A program made the position numbers and the translations under genes. Of a stretch of 64,000 bases of DNA, positions 54,397 through 64,000 are shown one piece after another; the stretch's first letter is position 1, and every line of letters begins with the position of its first letter. The stretch is from Ensifer canadensis. Its GTDB lineage: Bacteria > Pseudomonadota > Alphaproteobacteria > Rhizobiales > Rhizobiaceae. Under the pieces are notes generated by a model, which saw only the letters and a program-made list of their open reading frames with translations, made no database searches and had not been told where the DNA came from. The stretch is from positions 2,108,001 through 2,172,000 of the forward strand of contig NZ_CP083370.1 in the NCBI RefSeq assembly GCF_017488845.2. Direction: 5' to 3'.

Positions 54397-54759
54397 TCAT
54401 TTTCTGAAATAGCTTTTCTCCCCGCTATCGGTCATACAGAACCTACCGCCCCTCGGTCCCGTGCAAAATGCGCCCGACCGACAACTGCAGTCATTGTCGG
54501 AAGACGGAACCATCTCAGCGCTCCCTGTCTGAAGTAGTCCGGCTGTCCCCATGTATGACGTGCAAGATTTTTTGCTTCCGCTGACAGACCCGTCATTGCA
54601 GATAAAGGTATCGCCCTGACAGCCAGAGATTCCACCCTTCTTGCCACTGCATGGCAGGTTCGCCGCGTCGACAACGCTAAAGAGCGAAACCAAAACAGCA
54701 ACCGTGGCGCTTACACGTAGCGTGGCGCGTAAGCCTGATCCGCCATGATAGTTCGTCAT
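54397..54759 (-). CDS. Exported Cys-rich protein (120 aa)
   Basis: A signal-peptide-like N-terminus ([24 protein letters not shown]) precedes a small domain with eight or more Cys ([11 protein letters not shown]...FICNDGS...[18 protein letters not shown]), probably disulphide-bonded in the periplasm. The ATG overlaps the stop of the Hhe-like gene as ATGA. Similar short Cys-rich proteins occur in rhizobia; role unknown. Confidence 0.65.
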   Translation of the reverse strand: MTNYHGGSGLRATLRVSATVAVLVSLFSVVDAANLPCSGKKGGISGCQGDTFICNDGSVSGSKKSCTSYMGTAGLLQTGSAEMVPSSDNDCSCRSGAFCTGPRGGRFCMTDSGEKSYFRK

Positions 54760-57700
54760 ACAGTGCCGGTCCCGTTCCCCGCAGTCAGCATTCCATGCTT
54801 GTCTTCGAGAGTGCCCTCCCTCTTCAGGGCGACAATTCGAGCGCCAATCACCTCGCGGAGTTGCGCGCTGGTCGCCTTGAACCCCAGTCCTCGCGCGACT
54901 GCATTCACCGCCTCATCCTCGGTCGCGCCAAGGCTCTGATTGATGAGCGCCTTCAAGCCCGCGTCAATTTCCATCGGCGGAAGCAGATCAGGCCGCCGGA
55001 GGCTAGGCGAGGAAGCGAGAGTACGATCCCGGAGGCCAATCGGTGCACCAGGCCAGAGAAGGAACGCGCCGGAGCGCAGAACCTCCCCTGAATTGACCGT
55101 GATGCGTATGGCATTTCCTACTTGAGCATCGATACGACTTCCTGACCGCTGCAGGCCCCATGCCGTTCTTATGCGGGTGACGATTTCGTCTGTGTGGATC
55201 GGACCTTCGACCTCCACCGTCTGCTTCACGAGGTTAGCGAGAAGCCCCGTCGGTGCTTCATGCAGTTCCGTCGAGGCCTCCGGCAGCAGCTCGGCCTCCT
55301 TGTAGTGACACGACGAATCCACGTCCTGAACAACCTGCTGAAGTCCGACCTCCGTCACGTTCGTCCGCTCGATCGTAACGACTTCCACAGGTACCGCCCG
55401 TTTATTGCGCCCAGCTTCAGAGCTACCGGAGATCACGTCGGCCTTGGCACGTTCGATTGCATTGACCACACGATCTAGCTCGGCCCTGGGCCGCTGGAAC
55501 CAATCGGTGCTCCAGATGCGGTGTATCGTCCAGCCATGGTCTTCGAGGACAGCTTGGCGGAGGCGGTCGCGATCACGAGCAGATCGAGCATCGTGATACG
55601 ACGCCCCGTCGCATTCGATACCGATCAGATAGCGCCCTGGAACGCTCTCGTCGGCAATGGCGAGGTCGATGAAGAATCCGGCAATACCGACCTGCGGATG
55701 GACCTGATACCCCTTTTCCTGGAGCGCAGCCATCACCTGTTCCTCAAAGACGCTGTCCATCGAGCGCTCGGCCCTGGCTGCCATCGAAAGGCGTCCGGTC
55801 CGCGCGAAATGCAGGAAGAGCTTAAAGGCGAAGATTCCTTTTCCCTTCCCGCGTTCGATGTCAATGTCCTCGTCCGTGATCGAGGCGTACACTTCGCAAC
55901 GCCGTTTGGCGCGACTTATGAGAACGTTCAGACGCCGCTCGCCGCCTTCAGCTCCAAGCGGCCCAAACCGCATGCTCATATACCCTTGCGGGTTCTTCGC
56001 GTAGGCCACGGATATCAGGATAACGTCGCGTTCGTCGCCCTGTACGTTCTCCAGGTTTTTCACAAAGAACGGTTCGTTCGGGTGCGAATGAAAAAACTCT
56101 TCCGTCTGCGGATTAAGCCGCCGGAGCAGTTCGAGTTGGTCCTGGATTTCACGGCGCTGCTTGATCGAGAAAGCTGCCACGCCCAGCGACAAGTGGGGCG
56201 TCTCGAGCGCATGACGGATGATGGCTTCCGCTACGACCTTGGCCTCGACTTTGTTCACACTGTCCTCGAAAACACCGTTGGGCACGTGGTGGAAACGAAG
56301 CCCCATCCCGGCTTCCTGTGTATACGGGCTCGGCACGATGAACAGTTTGCTGTCATAAAACTGGCTGTTCGATACTGCGATCAAAGATTGGTGACGGCTG
56401 CGGTAGTGCCAGCGGAGCATCCGCTCAGGAAGTCCTCGGGCGGAGAAAAGGCCGAGGATACTTTCGATGTCGGAAACTCTGGCTCCGTCCTGCTCCTCGT
56501 CGTCGTCCGAACCGTCGGACGTCATCTTTGAGAAAAAACGGGTCGGCGGCAGCTGTCGCTCGTCACCAACGACGACGACCTGCTTGGCGCGCGCGACGGC
56601 ACCAAGGGCGTCGACGGGCTGAATTTGACTGGCCTCGTCCATCACAAGGAGATCGAATTCCAGAACTCCTGGAGGTAGGAATTGCGCGATCGACAACGGG
56701 CTCATCATGAAGACTGGCTTCAACGCCTGAACCGCCTGTGAAGCCTTCTGCATCAGTTGGCGAATGGGCATGTGGTTGCGACGGCGTGCCATTTCACCGC
56801 GAAGAATGCCCACGGGGCCAATGCCACTTACCGACGGAATCTTCTTATGATGAGAACGGACAACCTCCAGCCGCGATAACCGCATTCGGCTGCGATCGAG
56901 TTCGGCGAACTCGGACACCAACCGACCATGCACCTCCCCGTCGAAACGAGCGAGTTCAGGGTCTTGCGCATGCTGATCACGCAGAACCGCTTCATAATAG
57001 GCCATCTCGAAGTACGGTATGATATTTGCGGTCGCCAATCTCCCGTCACGAAGCCGATCGACGATCAGACCGACGCCCGCATTCGACGCGTCGAGCGAGC
57101 GCCCGTTGTAGGCGGCATACTTCGACAACTGCTCCTCGTTTTCGATCCAGCGTGCCAGCTTGGCTTCGACCGAACTCATCGGGACGTCGGCTAGCGTGGT
57201 CGATCCAAACAGCGTCGACGGGTCTGTCTTCAAAAACTCCAGCAGGCCCGTCATTCGCGTCAGAAATTCGTCGCCGTCCTTGCCGGCCTTGAGAGCGAGG
57301 TCGGCAACGGCGCGCGGATCGCCAGTACGTGATGCAAGCGGCCGAATGTCGGGATTTGTCGAAACCCATGCCACGACTCCAGCAAGCTTGTTCCAGTCGG
57401 TCTTGGCACCTGCCCAGAGAGAGCCGAACGCCGCCTTGCCGTCCGCGTCCGAAGCTTCGAGGTTGCGCCGCAATTCTTGGGCTGACGTGAGAGCCTCAAG
57501 CGCTGAAACGCGGGCGGCGGCGTCCGGGAGCGTCCCGCGCTGCAGCCCTGCAAAAGCGCTTTCGGCAGAGGCGACTTCCTGCAGAAGTGACGCCACCTGA
57601 GTCAAGGCGAGCTCTTCCGCGTCGATCGCGTCGGGAAACAGCGATGCCGTATCCTCGCCAAGGTCAGCCCAGAGCGAGAGGATTTGTCGGCGGGTTTCCT

Positions 57701-60317
57701 CCAGCAACGAGCGGACTTGCTCACAGCGTGCAGCGACGGCTGACTTATCCGTCAGCCTGCTCGCGATAGCGCGTGCTTCCGCGCTGACGCCGCGCAGACT
57801 CCGCATCCAGAGCACCAAGCTTTCGAGCGGCTTGGGATCGGACTTTTCGCCTCTCCAGTCTGCGCCGAAGGCGGATCGACCAAGGCTGTCGCCGTCCTTG
57901 ATGGTTGCCCGGGCTTCCTTTCCCTTCTGCAGCAGATCGAGCAATCTCACAGTTTCGGCGGGCGGCATTTCCGGCATCACCGTTTTCAGGAGTGCTCTGG
58001 CCTTGCGCCAGTCACCGCTCATGAACCTCAAGAATTTCTCGCCGTGCATAGCGACTGCGGTGCGCGCACCTATCAGGTCTATGTCCCAAGCCTGATTCGC
58101 GACCGGACCTGCAAGCTCGGACCGTATTTGGCGGTAGATCGATACCGCTTCGGCGAGATCGCCGGCCTGCTCCAGACCGCGCTCCCAGATCGCGGCGACG
58201 AACGCGTCGGGACTGACGTCCGGCGCGTCCGCTACACGTTGTCCAATTGTCAGCAGCCGTGCAACTGATCCGAGGGTTGGCGAGGCGTTGATCCCAAGCA
58301 TCAATCGCAACGAAGCCGCAGTGTTCAGGAAGCGCGGTATCAGATTGCTCAGCTGCGCAATAACAGCAAAACCTGAGTGCGGGAAACCTGGCGGCAACTT
58401 ACGGAACGATTCGACAAGAGTACTCGGATCGAATTGCCAAGCCGCGTCAACCACCAGCGCGTCGACCTTTGCCGACAATTGTTCAAATCGAGCTCCCTCT
58501 CGGACAAGACCCCCGATCTTCGGCAGCGATGTCTCCCAAAGGGCATTTCCAAGCGCCTCGGGTTCGATGCCTTCCGGGCGTGTAGCTACCCGCTGCGCAA
58601 TCTCGATCTCGGGCTTAAAGTCAGCAATTGTCCGCGCCGGAGATCGCTCGAGCGCATTGGCAACGGACGTCATGTTCCCGGCAAGGAATGTCGAGTTCGA
58701 AAGTGCGTCACGCAAGCGAACGACCAAACGCTCGAGGTCTAGGGGCGTGATCCCGACCAGGCCGACGCCATGCCAAGGGTGCTCGGACGGGACCCCGATG
58801 TCATCGATGCGCTGTCCCAATTCCGACAGCAAGGCGACAATCCGACTGTGCGTATCCGGTTCCCAATTCACCGAGCCTGTCAACTCAATATCAGAAGGCG
58901 GCATGCCAAGACGGCGAAGTCGCGAAAGATGTCCAATCACCTGATACGGCGAGAGGGCGTAAGGACGGTACACGGCGTGAAGTCTTTCGGCATGGCCATT
59001 AAGCGCGTCGCGAGCGTCGGTAAGACTGCGGTCGATGGCGTCTACGTTCTCTCCGCGCGGAACGCCAAGGTCCCACGTATGCTGCAGCTCGGCGAGCAAG
59101 GCCCGTTTGTTGGCTTTGTTCGAGTGGAGCTCAAGGCAAGCCTCCCCAACCCCGGCCTGATCCAGCCGTCGCTTTACAACCTCGAGAGCTGCCATCTTCT
59201 CGGCGACGAATAGAACGGTTTTCCCGTCGGCCACCACGGCGGCGATTATGTTGGCGATGGTCTGCGACTTCCCCGTCCCAGGCGGTCCTTGGATCACAAG
59301 GTCTCGCCCCCGTCGCGCTTCATGGATCGCTACGGTCTGTGAGCTGTCCGCATCGACGATATGCGTCATCTCTGCGGACGAAATGTGACCGTCGATCTTT
59401 GCGTCTTCAGCGAGAAGTCCATCCGACGACGTGAAGCCGTCCGACACCAGAGAAGTTATCAGCGGACGATCGGTAAGTTTCGCATTCTGCGGCCAGAGGC
59501 TGGGATCGAGGTCACGGTACATAAGGAATTTCGCGAATGAGAAGAACCCAAGCACGATGTCGTCGGGCTGGACCGACCAATCGGGTTTGATGGTAATCGC
59601 GGCAGCCACCTGAGAGGCGTAGTCGTCAAAGGAAAACTGATCCGACGCCTCGAAACTCGGCAGGCTAATCTTGTGGACCCGGTCGAGGAAACCTTCCAGG
59701 GAGAGGTTCGAGGCGTAATCCTCCTGCCTCGCGCGCAACTTAAATCGTTCCGCCGCGCTACCGCGCTCGAGCAATACTGGAACGAGGACGAGGGGCGCGT
59801 AGCGAACGTTCTTGGCATTGTTCGGGTCGATCCACTTCAGCGTACCGAGACCGAGATACAGAATGTTGACACCCTGCTCTTCCTCTAGTGTCCGAGCGTC
59901 AAAGTACAGGTCGAGGAGCCGCTTTTGCAAAGCGTTTGGCGTCATCCTGGTCTGTAATTTGGTATCTGCGTGCCTTAGGAGCCGACCTGCATCGTCTCTG
60001 TCGTCATCGTCAGGAAGGGCAAGCTCGATAAGCTCTTCTGTACCCTCGCCTTCCTTCTGTTCCCTGCCCTTTGCCCCCGCGAGGAAGGTCATCGCCTTGC
60101 CTTCGGACACGAGAATGCGGAAGACTTCTGCAGCGCGCTCGTCGACAATATCAATGGTCTTCGCGCTCTTCGAGAACCGCGGCACATTTAGCAAACGGTT
60201 GCGGGCAGAGAAATCAAGCAGCTCTGTTCGAGCGCGTTCTATTTTTGCTTCAACCGAAAGACTACTCTGAAAAATCGACTGCTCTGAATACTGACTTGCG
60301 TTTGGTGTGTTGTTCAT
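54756..60317 (-). CDS. Hhe-like DUF4011-helicase-Vsr-DUF3320 defence protein
   Basis: 1853 aa from [14 protein letters not shown] at 60317, preceded by GGGGGCGGG. Order of domains: DUF4011 (about 20-250, with [16 protein letters not shown]); SF1 helicase with Walker [18 protein letters not shown] (about 345), Walker [18 protein letters not shown] (about 1225), [12 protein letters not shown] and [15 protein letters not shown]; a Vsr/DUF559-like nuclease [20 protein letters not shown] with [12 protein letters not shown] (about 1570); and a DUF3320 C-terminal domain ([20 protein letters not shown]). This architecture matches the single-gene anti-phage system Hhe. A long helical insert (about 500-1100) separates helicase halves. 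Coupled to the Cys-rich protein downstream. Confidence 0.88.
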   Translation of the reverse strand: MNNTPNASQYSEQSIFQSSLSVEAKIERARTELLDFSARNRLLNVPRFSKSAKTIDIVDERAAEVFRILVSEGKAMTFLAGAKGREQKEGEGTEELIELALPDDDDRDDAGRLLRHADTKLQTRMTPNALQKRLLDLYFDARTLEEEQGVNILYLGLGTLKWIDPNNAKNVRYAPLVLVPVLLERGSAAERFKLRARQEDYASNLSLEGFLDRVHKISLPSFEASDQFSFDDYASQVAAAITIKPDWSVQPDDIVLGFFSFAKFLMYRDLDPSLWPQNAKLTDRPLITSLVSDGFTSSDGLLAEDAKIDGHISSAEMTHIVDADSSQTVAIHEARRGRDLVIQGPPGTGKSQTIANIIAAVVADGKTVLFVAEKMAALEVVKRRLDQAGVGEACLELHSNKANKRALLAELQHTWDLGVPRGENVDAIDRSLTDARDALNGHAERLHAVYRPYALSPYQVIGHLSRLRRLGMPPSDIELTGSVNWEPDTHSRIVALLSELGQRIDDIGVPSEHPWHGVGLVGITPLDLERLVVRLRDALSNSTFLAGNMTSVANALERSPARTIADFKPEIEIAQRVATRPEGIEPEALGNALWETSLPKIGGLVREGARFEQLSAKVDALVVDAAWQFDPSTLVESFRKLPPGFPHSGFAVIAQLSNLIPRFLNTAASLRLMLGINASPTLGSVARLLTIGQRVADAPDVSPDAFVAAIWERGLEQAGDLAEAVSIYRQIRSELAGPVANQAWDIDLIGARTAVAMHGEKFLRFMSGDWRKARALLKTVMPEMPPAETVRLLDLLQKGKEARATIKDGDSLGRSAFGADWRGEKSDPKPLESLVLWMRSLRGVSAEARAIASRLTDKSAVAARCEQVRSLLEETRRQILSLWADLGEDTASLFPDAIDAEELALTQVASLLQEVASAESAFAGLQRGTLPDAAARVSALEALTSAQELRRNLEASDADGKAAFGSLWAGAKTDWNKLAGVVAWVSTNPDIRPLASRTGDPRAVADLALKAGKDGDEFLTRMTGLLEFLKTDPSTLFGSTTLADVPMSSVEAKLARWIENEEQLSKYAAYNGRSLDASNAGVGLIVDRLRDGRLATANIIPYFEMAYYEAVLRDQHAQDPELARFDGEVHGRLVSEFAELDRSRMRLSRLEVVRSHHKKIPSVSGIGPVGILRGEMARRRNHMPIRQLMQKASQAVQALKPVFMMSPLSIAQFLPPGVLEFDLLVMDEASQIQPVDALGAVARAKQVVVVGDERQLPPTRFFSKMTSDGSDDDEEQDGARVSDIESILGLFSARGLPERMLRWHYRSRHQSLIAVSNSQFYDSKLFIVPSPYTQEAGMGLRFHHVPNGVFEDSVNKVEAKVVAEAIIRHALETPHLSLGVAAFSIKQRREIQDQLELLRRLNPQTEEFFHSHPNEPFFVKNLENVQGDERDVILISVAYAKNPQGYMSMRFGPLGAEGGERRLNVLISRAKRRCEVYASITDEDIDIERGKGKGIFAFKLFLHFARTGRLSMAARAERSMDSVFEEQVMAALQEKGYQVHPQVGIAGFFIDLAIADESVPGRYLIGIECDGASYHDARSARDRDRLRQAVLEDHGWTIHRIWSTDWFQRPRAELDRVVNAIERAKADVISGSSEAGRNKRAVPVEVVTIERTNVTEVGLQQVVQDVDSSCHYKEAELLPEASTELHEAPTGLLANLVKQTVEVEGPIHTDEIVTRIRTAWGLQRSGSRIDAQVGNAIRITVNSGEVLRSGAFLLWPGAPIGLRDRTLASSPSLRRPDLLPPMEIDAGLKALINQSLGATEDEAVNAVARGLGFKATSAQLREVIGARIVALKREGTLEDKHGMLTAGNGTGTV

Positions 60318-60396
60318 GCCCGCCCCCTGATCTCGCAAGTCAATGCACAAAGATGGTTGTAGGTCTAGTGCAGAGGCAATCAACCCAAGCGTTAAT

Positions 60397-60505
60397 TAGT
60401 AAGGCCGCTCAGGATCGCCCGCTCGGCAGCGGCGTTGTCGATCTCGAGGGTGCCGTGGGCGAGGAAGCGGCGGAGTGAGTTCCAGCGGGTAATCGCATAA
60501 CTGAT
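60397..60505 (-). mobile_element. IS66-family transposase C-terminal remnant
   Basis: A minus-strand stretch reads YAITRWNSLRRFLAHGTLEI DNNAAERAI, the conserved end of the IS66 TnpC transposase (ALxRFLxxGxLEIDNNxAERAI). Only about 35 codons remain. Confidence 0.85.
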
Positions 60506-61429
60506 CGTCTCCGCTCAGGTGACTTCTCATACTTGGCAGCAGCGGTGGAGCCTCTTTCAAACGATCAACCGCTCGCATAGTTTCTGCGGGCGACGACGCG
60601 TTAAAAGTCGGCGGCGAGACCTGATGAGCAAAGAATGAGCAACCAGAAAAAACTTCGGCTGGCGCAGCTAGCACGCGATAGCCAGACGGATAGCGGAATT
60701 GTCTGACTTTGCTACATTGCGGTCTCTCAAGGGGCAGATCATCGTTGTAGAATGTAAGTCATGCCAAATCTATGGTAACGCAAAGCGCTCGTGACGAGGT
60801 TTAAGGCAAGCTTCCACCTTTGCAGGCTTCGACGAACCGTTGTAGGCGGATGTGAGAGAATGTGCGCGGACGGTTTAGATCGATGCGATGCCCGTGTGAC
60901 TGCAAGAGATCGCAACGACTGATCGCCGCCAGTGTTGGCCTGCCACCATACAGGTTTTCGGAGGCCGCGATTTGCGGCGCGGAATTTTGGAGACTCCTCG
61001 AGATACGGAGACACCCATCTCGCGACTAAGGTTTGCCAGCATTACGTTTCCCGTGACGGTCTCGAAACTGCGGCGGAAGGGCTCGCGCTGTTGCTGTCCA
61101 GCCGGCTTGCCAGACGTCTCAACAAGCTCGAACGGGATGTCTTGTCCGCTGCGAGGACGCGCCTGACGGTCGGCGGCGTCTGTGGGAAATTGCCAGATAG
61201 GCGATAATTTGATCAGGCCGCCCTGTGGGCCAGCCAGGAATCATTGGGCCATCTTCAAGCAACACCGCTACAACGCAAGTCATCCAGGCCGTATTGGGTA
61301 TGCCAGAGTTTTTCCAAGCGCGATGGCAATTAAGCGCAAGCAGCGGGCGTCGCAAAGTACGTGTTTGTCGGGCCCATTTATGGTATTCGGCAGTCCGAGC
61401 AGGAAACTCGGTTCGAGGGAGATAAGTCG
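60506..61429. other. Gene-poor region before parD
   Basis: Short open frames on both strands, none with a convincing start or family. The last 60 bases carry the parD promoter/operator side, with a GAGCAG...CGGTTCGAGG stretch and the ribosome binding site GAGGGAG. Confidence 0.4.
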
Positions 61430-61693
61430 ATGAGTGTCAAATCGTCGATTTCGCTGACCGACCAGCAGGATGCGTTTGCCCGTTCGCTGGTGAAGAGCGG
61501 CCAGTATCCCAGCATGAGTTCTGTTCTTCAGCAGGGCTTGGAACTCCTCCGTCGGAAAACGGAGGCTGAGACCGTCGAGACGGAAGCGCTTCGCGAATTG
61601 CTTGAGCGCCGTTTGAAAGAGCCGATGATCCCCACGGTAGAAATGGGAAGCCGCGTCGACGCGATGATCGAGCGGAAGCGGCGGTCTTTCTAA
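61430..61693 (+). CDS. parD: ParD-family antitoxin, orphan
   Basis: 87 aa from ATG 61430 after GAGGGAG. The N-terminal ribbon-helix-helix (MSVKSSISLTDQQDAFARSL, VKSGQYPSMSSVLQQGLELL) is the ParD/CC2985 type; the C-terminal helix is acidic and Arg-rich and would wrap the toxin. ParE normally overlaps the parD stop, but here the next gene encodes an unrelated protein, so the antitoxin is alone. Confidence 0.85.
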   Translation: MSVKSSISLTDQQDAFARSLVKSGQYPSMSSVLQQGLELLRRKTEAETVETEALRELLERRLKEPMIPTVEMGSRVDAMIERKRRSF

Positions 61694-61716
61694 CTGGTGA
61701 CCGTTTGGGGCCGAAA

Positions 61717-62112
61717 ATGCTCATGGACGCCAAGACCGATATGAACATGGAGAAGCGCATGTCGACTAAGAGCTGCCCCGTTCCGACACCCGAGCAGAAA
61801 CGCTTCATGGAGATCAGGGAGACCGTCGAGAAGACCATGCTCGACACCATCTACAAGGCGATCGACGATGCCGCCATGGAGATGGCCGATAAGGTGCGGT
61901 CGGCTGGTATAGACATCCCGCCGACGGAGCGGGACTATTTCATTTTCGCCGCGCAGCAGGTGCTGTTTGTCCGCCTCTGTGGAGGCGATCCCGACACGCT
62001 GGAAGACGGCGATCCCGAGATCGGGGAGCGGATCGTCAGAAACGGGCAACACATCATCGATCACTACTGGCGCGGAAAGAGCGCGCAGACGAGCGACGGC
62101 GCTTCAAGGTGA
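61717..62112 (+). CDS. Hypothetical protein downstream of parD (131 aa)
   Basis: Start uncertain among several Met codons (61717, 61723, 61741). The product has a helical core (MEIRETVEKTMLDTIYKAID) and ends in HIIDHYWRGKSAQ. It has none of the ParE/RelE beta-sheet features. It starts 24 bases after parD and may be co-transcribed. Family not recognised. Confidence 0.55.
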   Translation: MLMDAKTDMNMEKRMSTKSCPVPTPEQKRFMEIRETVEKTMLDTIYKAIDDAAMEMADKVRSAGIDIPPTERDYFIFAAQQVLFVRLCGGDPDTLEDGDPEIGERIVRNGQHIIDHYWRGKSAQTSDGASR

Positions 62113-62126
62113 CTGCGAAGTTCGCC

Positions 62127-62870
62127 TCAGCCTTCAAGATCGCCGACCATTCCCTCGGATCGGTTCACCTTCGTCGAGCTTGGCGGCATGGAATGACCGA
62201 TCGCCTTCCACATCCATCCATCCGAGTTATCTGGGATGTCCTGCATTCCTAACCGTTGCCTGTAGAGTTTCCGCATGGCCGTGAGACGTCGGGCAAACAT
62301 AGGTTCGTCCGCTACGGGGCGGCCATCTGCGGCCCCCTCCCATTCGAGCGGGAATGCCTTGAGCACCATCGTTCCTCCTCTACGTTTGAAGGCTTTGTCG
62401 ATGGCAGCCGTCAGCGCGGGCCAAATCCCCGTATACGGGATCGCAATCACGAGACGGTCGAAGATGATCAACGGCTCGCCGCTCTCGAGCGGATGACCAT
62501 CTTCCACCCAGTGGTCCATGATCATCTCGGCGCATTCATAATCGGCTTGCGTTCTCTCGTCCGCCGACATGACGAAGCTCTGACCGTCGGAGAAATAACC
62601 TCCGCAGGTATCCCATTCTCGGAACTTCGCGATGGCCAAGATTTCCTTCCCGCGCCTGCAAATGATCTCGATGTCTCGGGTCTTGAATTCTTCATCCGAG
62701 GAATAAAACGTGGATCGACGGCAGGTCGTGATCAGGTCTTCGGTTTCGATCACGAAAGTCTTCCGTAGCTCTGAGAAAGCGCCGTCCTCGACAGTGCCAA
62801 CGAGAGCCGCCGCTCTCCTTTCGAGTAACCATTCCCGTGATCGCATCCTTGCCTCCAGCATCACGGGCAT
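62127..62870 (-). CDS. Hypothetical protein (247 aa)
   Basis: Starts MPVMLEARMRSREWLLERRA (Met-9 is an alternative). A middle segment RDIEIICRRGKEILAIAKFR looks like a beta-beta hairpin, followed by WDTCGGYFSDGQSFVMSADE and a region PLIIFDRLVIAIPYTGIWPA. No family recognised. It overlaps the short serine-hydrolase fragment upstream by 10 bases. Confidence 0.55.
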   Translation of the reverse strand: MPVMLEARMRSREWLLERRAAALVGTVEDGAFSELRKTFVIETEDLITTCRRSTFYSSDEEFKTRDIEIICRRGKEILAIAKFREWDTCGGYFSDGQSFVMSADERTQADYECAEMIMDHWVEDGHPLESGEPLIIFDRLVIAIPYTGIWPALTAAIDKAFKRRGGTMVLKAFPLEWEGAADGRPVADEPMFARRLTAMRKLYRQRLGMQDIPDNSDGWMWKAIGHSMPPSSTKVNRSEGMVGDLEG

Positions 62871-63052
62871 TGGAAGGCGACGCGGCCAGCTTCAACGATC
62901 ATGAGTGCTGTCGAGCGACCGTCCGCCAAAACTTGGGCAAGGCTGGCCAAGTGCGATGACGACCAGCCAACGTCGCCCGGCACCAACTCGTCCCACTGAG
63001 CACCAGGAACGATCCTGTCCTTTTCAGCGAAAGATAGTTGGGTGCCAGACAT
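62861..63052 (-). pseudogene. Beta-lactamase-family serine hydrolase, N-terminal fragment
   Basis: 63 aa. WDELVPGDVGWSSSHLASLA followed by ALMIVEAGRVAFQ is the typical N-terminal block of beta-lactamase-fold serine hydrolases before the SxxK motif; the catalytic part is absent. Its last codons overlap the next gene. It is divergent from the nitrilase-family gene. Confidence 0.5.
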
Positions 63053-63256
63053 GACTTCTCCAATCGAATCGCGACAACCGAGGCTGTGTTGATGATCGGA
63101 TCAAAAGAATTGGTGCGCAACTGTGCGTTGACCCTTGCTTGCAGATAATGGCGATCAGCCATATTCCGGCATGAAACAGGCTGACGAGATTTTGCTGTTC
63201 TCAAGTGCCTAAAGTCGACGAACAATGTTGGTGACGATATTTGAGAGGAATCAGAC

Positions 63257-64000
63257 GTGAAGATAGCCGCCGCCCAAACTGCTGTAACAAAGGACCTCTC
63301 CGAAAACGCTGCGGTCATCAAACAACTGCTCTGCGACGCCGCATCGAAAGGGGTACGGCTGGTCAGCTTTTGCGAAGGAGCTCTTTCTGGGTATTCCAAG
63401 GCTCAGATAGCCGATCCCGATGCGTGGCTGTCTTTTGATTGGCGGACGCACGAAGAAGAGCTAAGGCGCATTGGCGAACTTTGCGGCAAGCTCGGCATCT
63501 ACGCCGTCGTCGGTGGGGCACACATGCTGTCGACGACGTCGCGCCCCCACAACAGCCTGTATGTTCTCTCGGCGGCTGGCGAATTACTCACCAGATATGA
63601 CAAGCGGTTTCTGTCGAACAGCGAGGTGAATGACTGGTACACCCCCGGCACTGATCCAATAATCTTTGAGGCCGACGGATATCGTTTCGGTTGTGCGATT
63701 TGTATAGAATCCCAGTTCCCCGAGGTGTTCAGCGAATACGAACGTCTTGCCGCCGATGTCGTGCTCTTCTCCTCCTATGGAATCCCTGAACACTTTCAGG
63801 TCGCGTTGCGAGCGCATGCAGGCTTGAATTGCTTGTGGATCAGCGCGTCAACGCCTGCGCAAAAGGCCGCCAAGGGGCCAGCTGGTATTATCGGGCCCGA
63901 CGGCAAATGGTCGGCAACTTGCGCTGCCTCGGCAACCTCCTGCTACACGGTAGCGGTGCTGGATCGAGATGATCCCGCATACGACGTACCGCTACAAAAG
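63257..64000 (+). CDS. Carbon-nitrogen hydrolase (nitrilase superfamily), partial
   Basis: GTG start at 63257 preceded by GAGAGGA; the gene runs off the right edge (248 codons seen). The Glu-Lys-Cys triad is visible: Glu in LVSFCEGALSGYS, Lys in LLTRYDKRFLSN and Cys in FGCAICIESQFPEVF. Members hydrolyse amides, nitriles or carbamoyl groups; a substrate cannot be assigned. The first strand MKIAAAQTAVTKDLSENAA fits the family N-terminus. Confidence 0.88.
   Translation, partial: MKIAAAQTAVTKDLSENAAVIKQLLCDAASKGVRLVSFCEGALSGYSKAQIADPDAWLSFDWRTHEEELRRIGELCGKLGIYAVVGGAHMLSTTSRPHNSLYVLSAAGELLTRYDKRFLSNSEVNDWYTPGTDPIIFEADGYRFGCAICIESQFPEVFSEYERLAADVVLFSSYGIPEHFQVALRAHAGLNCLWISASTPAQKAAKGPAGIIGPDGKWSATCAASATSCYTVAVLDRDDPAYDVPLQK

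Noticed and set aside
55521..56531. 336-aa plus-strand frame inside the Hhe-like gene
   Set aside because: Antisense to a helicase domain with clear motifs; no family and no ribosome binding site.
1..64000. tRNA or rRNA genes
   Set aside because: No cloverleaf with a TTCGA-type T arm and acceptor pairing was seen by eye; a tRNAscan run would settle this.

Overview
The window reads as an alphaproteobacterial chromosome of the Rhizobium/Agrobacterium type (Rhizobiales). The first 5 kb hold a conserved rhizobial block on the minus strand: a 3'-terminal piece of thyA, a glutathione S-transferase, folA, hflK, hflC, a DUF2065 membrane protein, an ACT-domain protein and the start of a DegP-like periplasmic protease. 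Compound palindromes of a dispersed intergenic repeat lie between these genes. This part is housekeeping: folate/thymidylate metabolism, and membrane-protein quality control by HflKC and DegP.

From about 4.95 kb to the end of the window the DNA is accessory. The thyA reading frame is cut after its last ~90 codons, and the 5' part of thyA is nowhere in the window, so a large island appears to be integrated inside thyA. The island opens with a five-gene minus-strand operon (5.3-13.1 kb): three large, divergent tyrosine-recombinase-like proteins, a small coiled-coil protein, and an unknown 147-aa leader gene. This layout resembles the GInt class of genomic islands (three integrases plus one small protein) and, more distantly, Tn554 TnpABC.

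Cargo follows. 13-27 kb: decayed DNA, an HTH protein, an amidase, a cluster of exported proteins (polysaccharide-lyase-like, serine hydrolase, EEP-fold hydrolase, lipoprotein, Lys/Pro-rich peptide), an IS21 remnant, an orphan ABC solute-binding protein and a small membrane/soluble pair. 27-33 kb: a trypsin-like protease, a DUF4238 protein and an unknown gene that interlock by end overlaps, then a TRADD-N-associated-type membrane protein and an unknown 438-aa protein. 34-38 kb: a four-gene operon (exported small protein, DRGH nuclease, subtilase, membrane-anchored trypsin-like protease) that I consider the best candidate for an undescribed system. 38.5-42.1 kb: a restriction-endonuclease/NACHT NTPase gene broken by an IS3-family element. 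42-46 kb: ISAs1 remnant and an intact IS21-family element.

46-51 kb: a retron-type locus in which the reverse transcriptase is fused to a trypsin-like protease. A candidate msr-msd RNA bounded by a perfect 15-bp inverted repeat lies just upstream. Downstream genes encode a nuclease-like protein, a GNAT acetyltransferase and an HTH protein truncated by the IS21. 51-60 kb: an unknown gene, a frameshifted CoiA-like gene, a protein with two nuclease-like domains and a giant DUF4011-helicase-Vsr-DUF3320 protein (Hhe-like anti-phage protein) translationally coupled to a Cys-rich exported protein. 60-64 kb: an IS66 remnant, an orphan ParD antitoxin, small unknown genes, a truncated serine-hydrolase fragment and a partial nitrilase-family hydrolase. 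The whole is a defence/conflict island with a recurrent theme of serine proteases, nucleases and NTPases. The right end of the island is not in the window.
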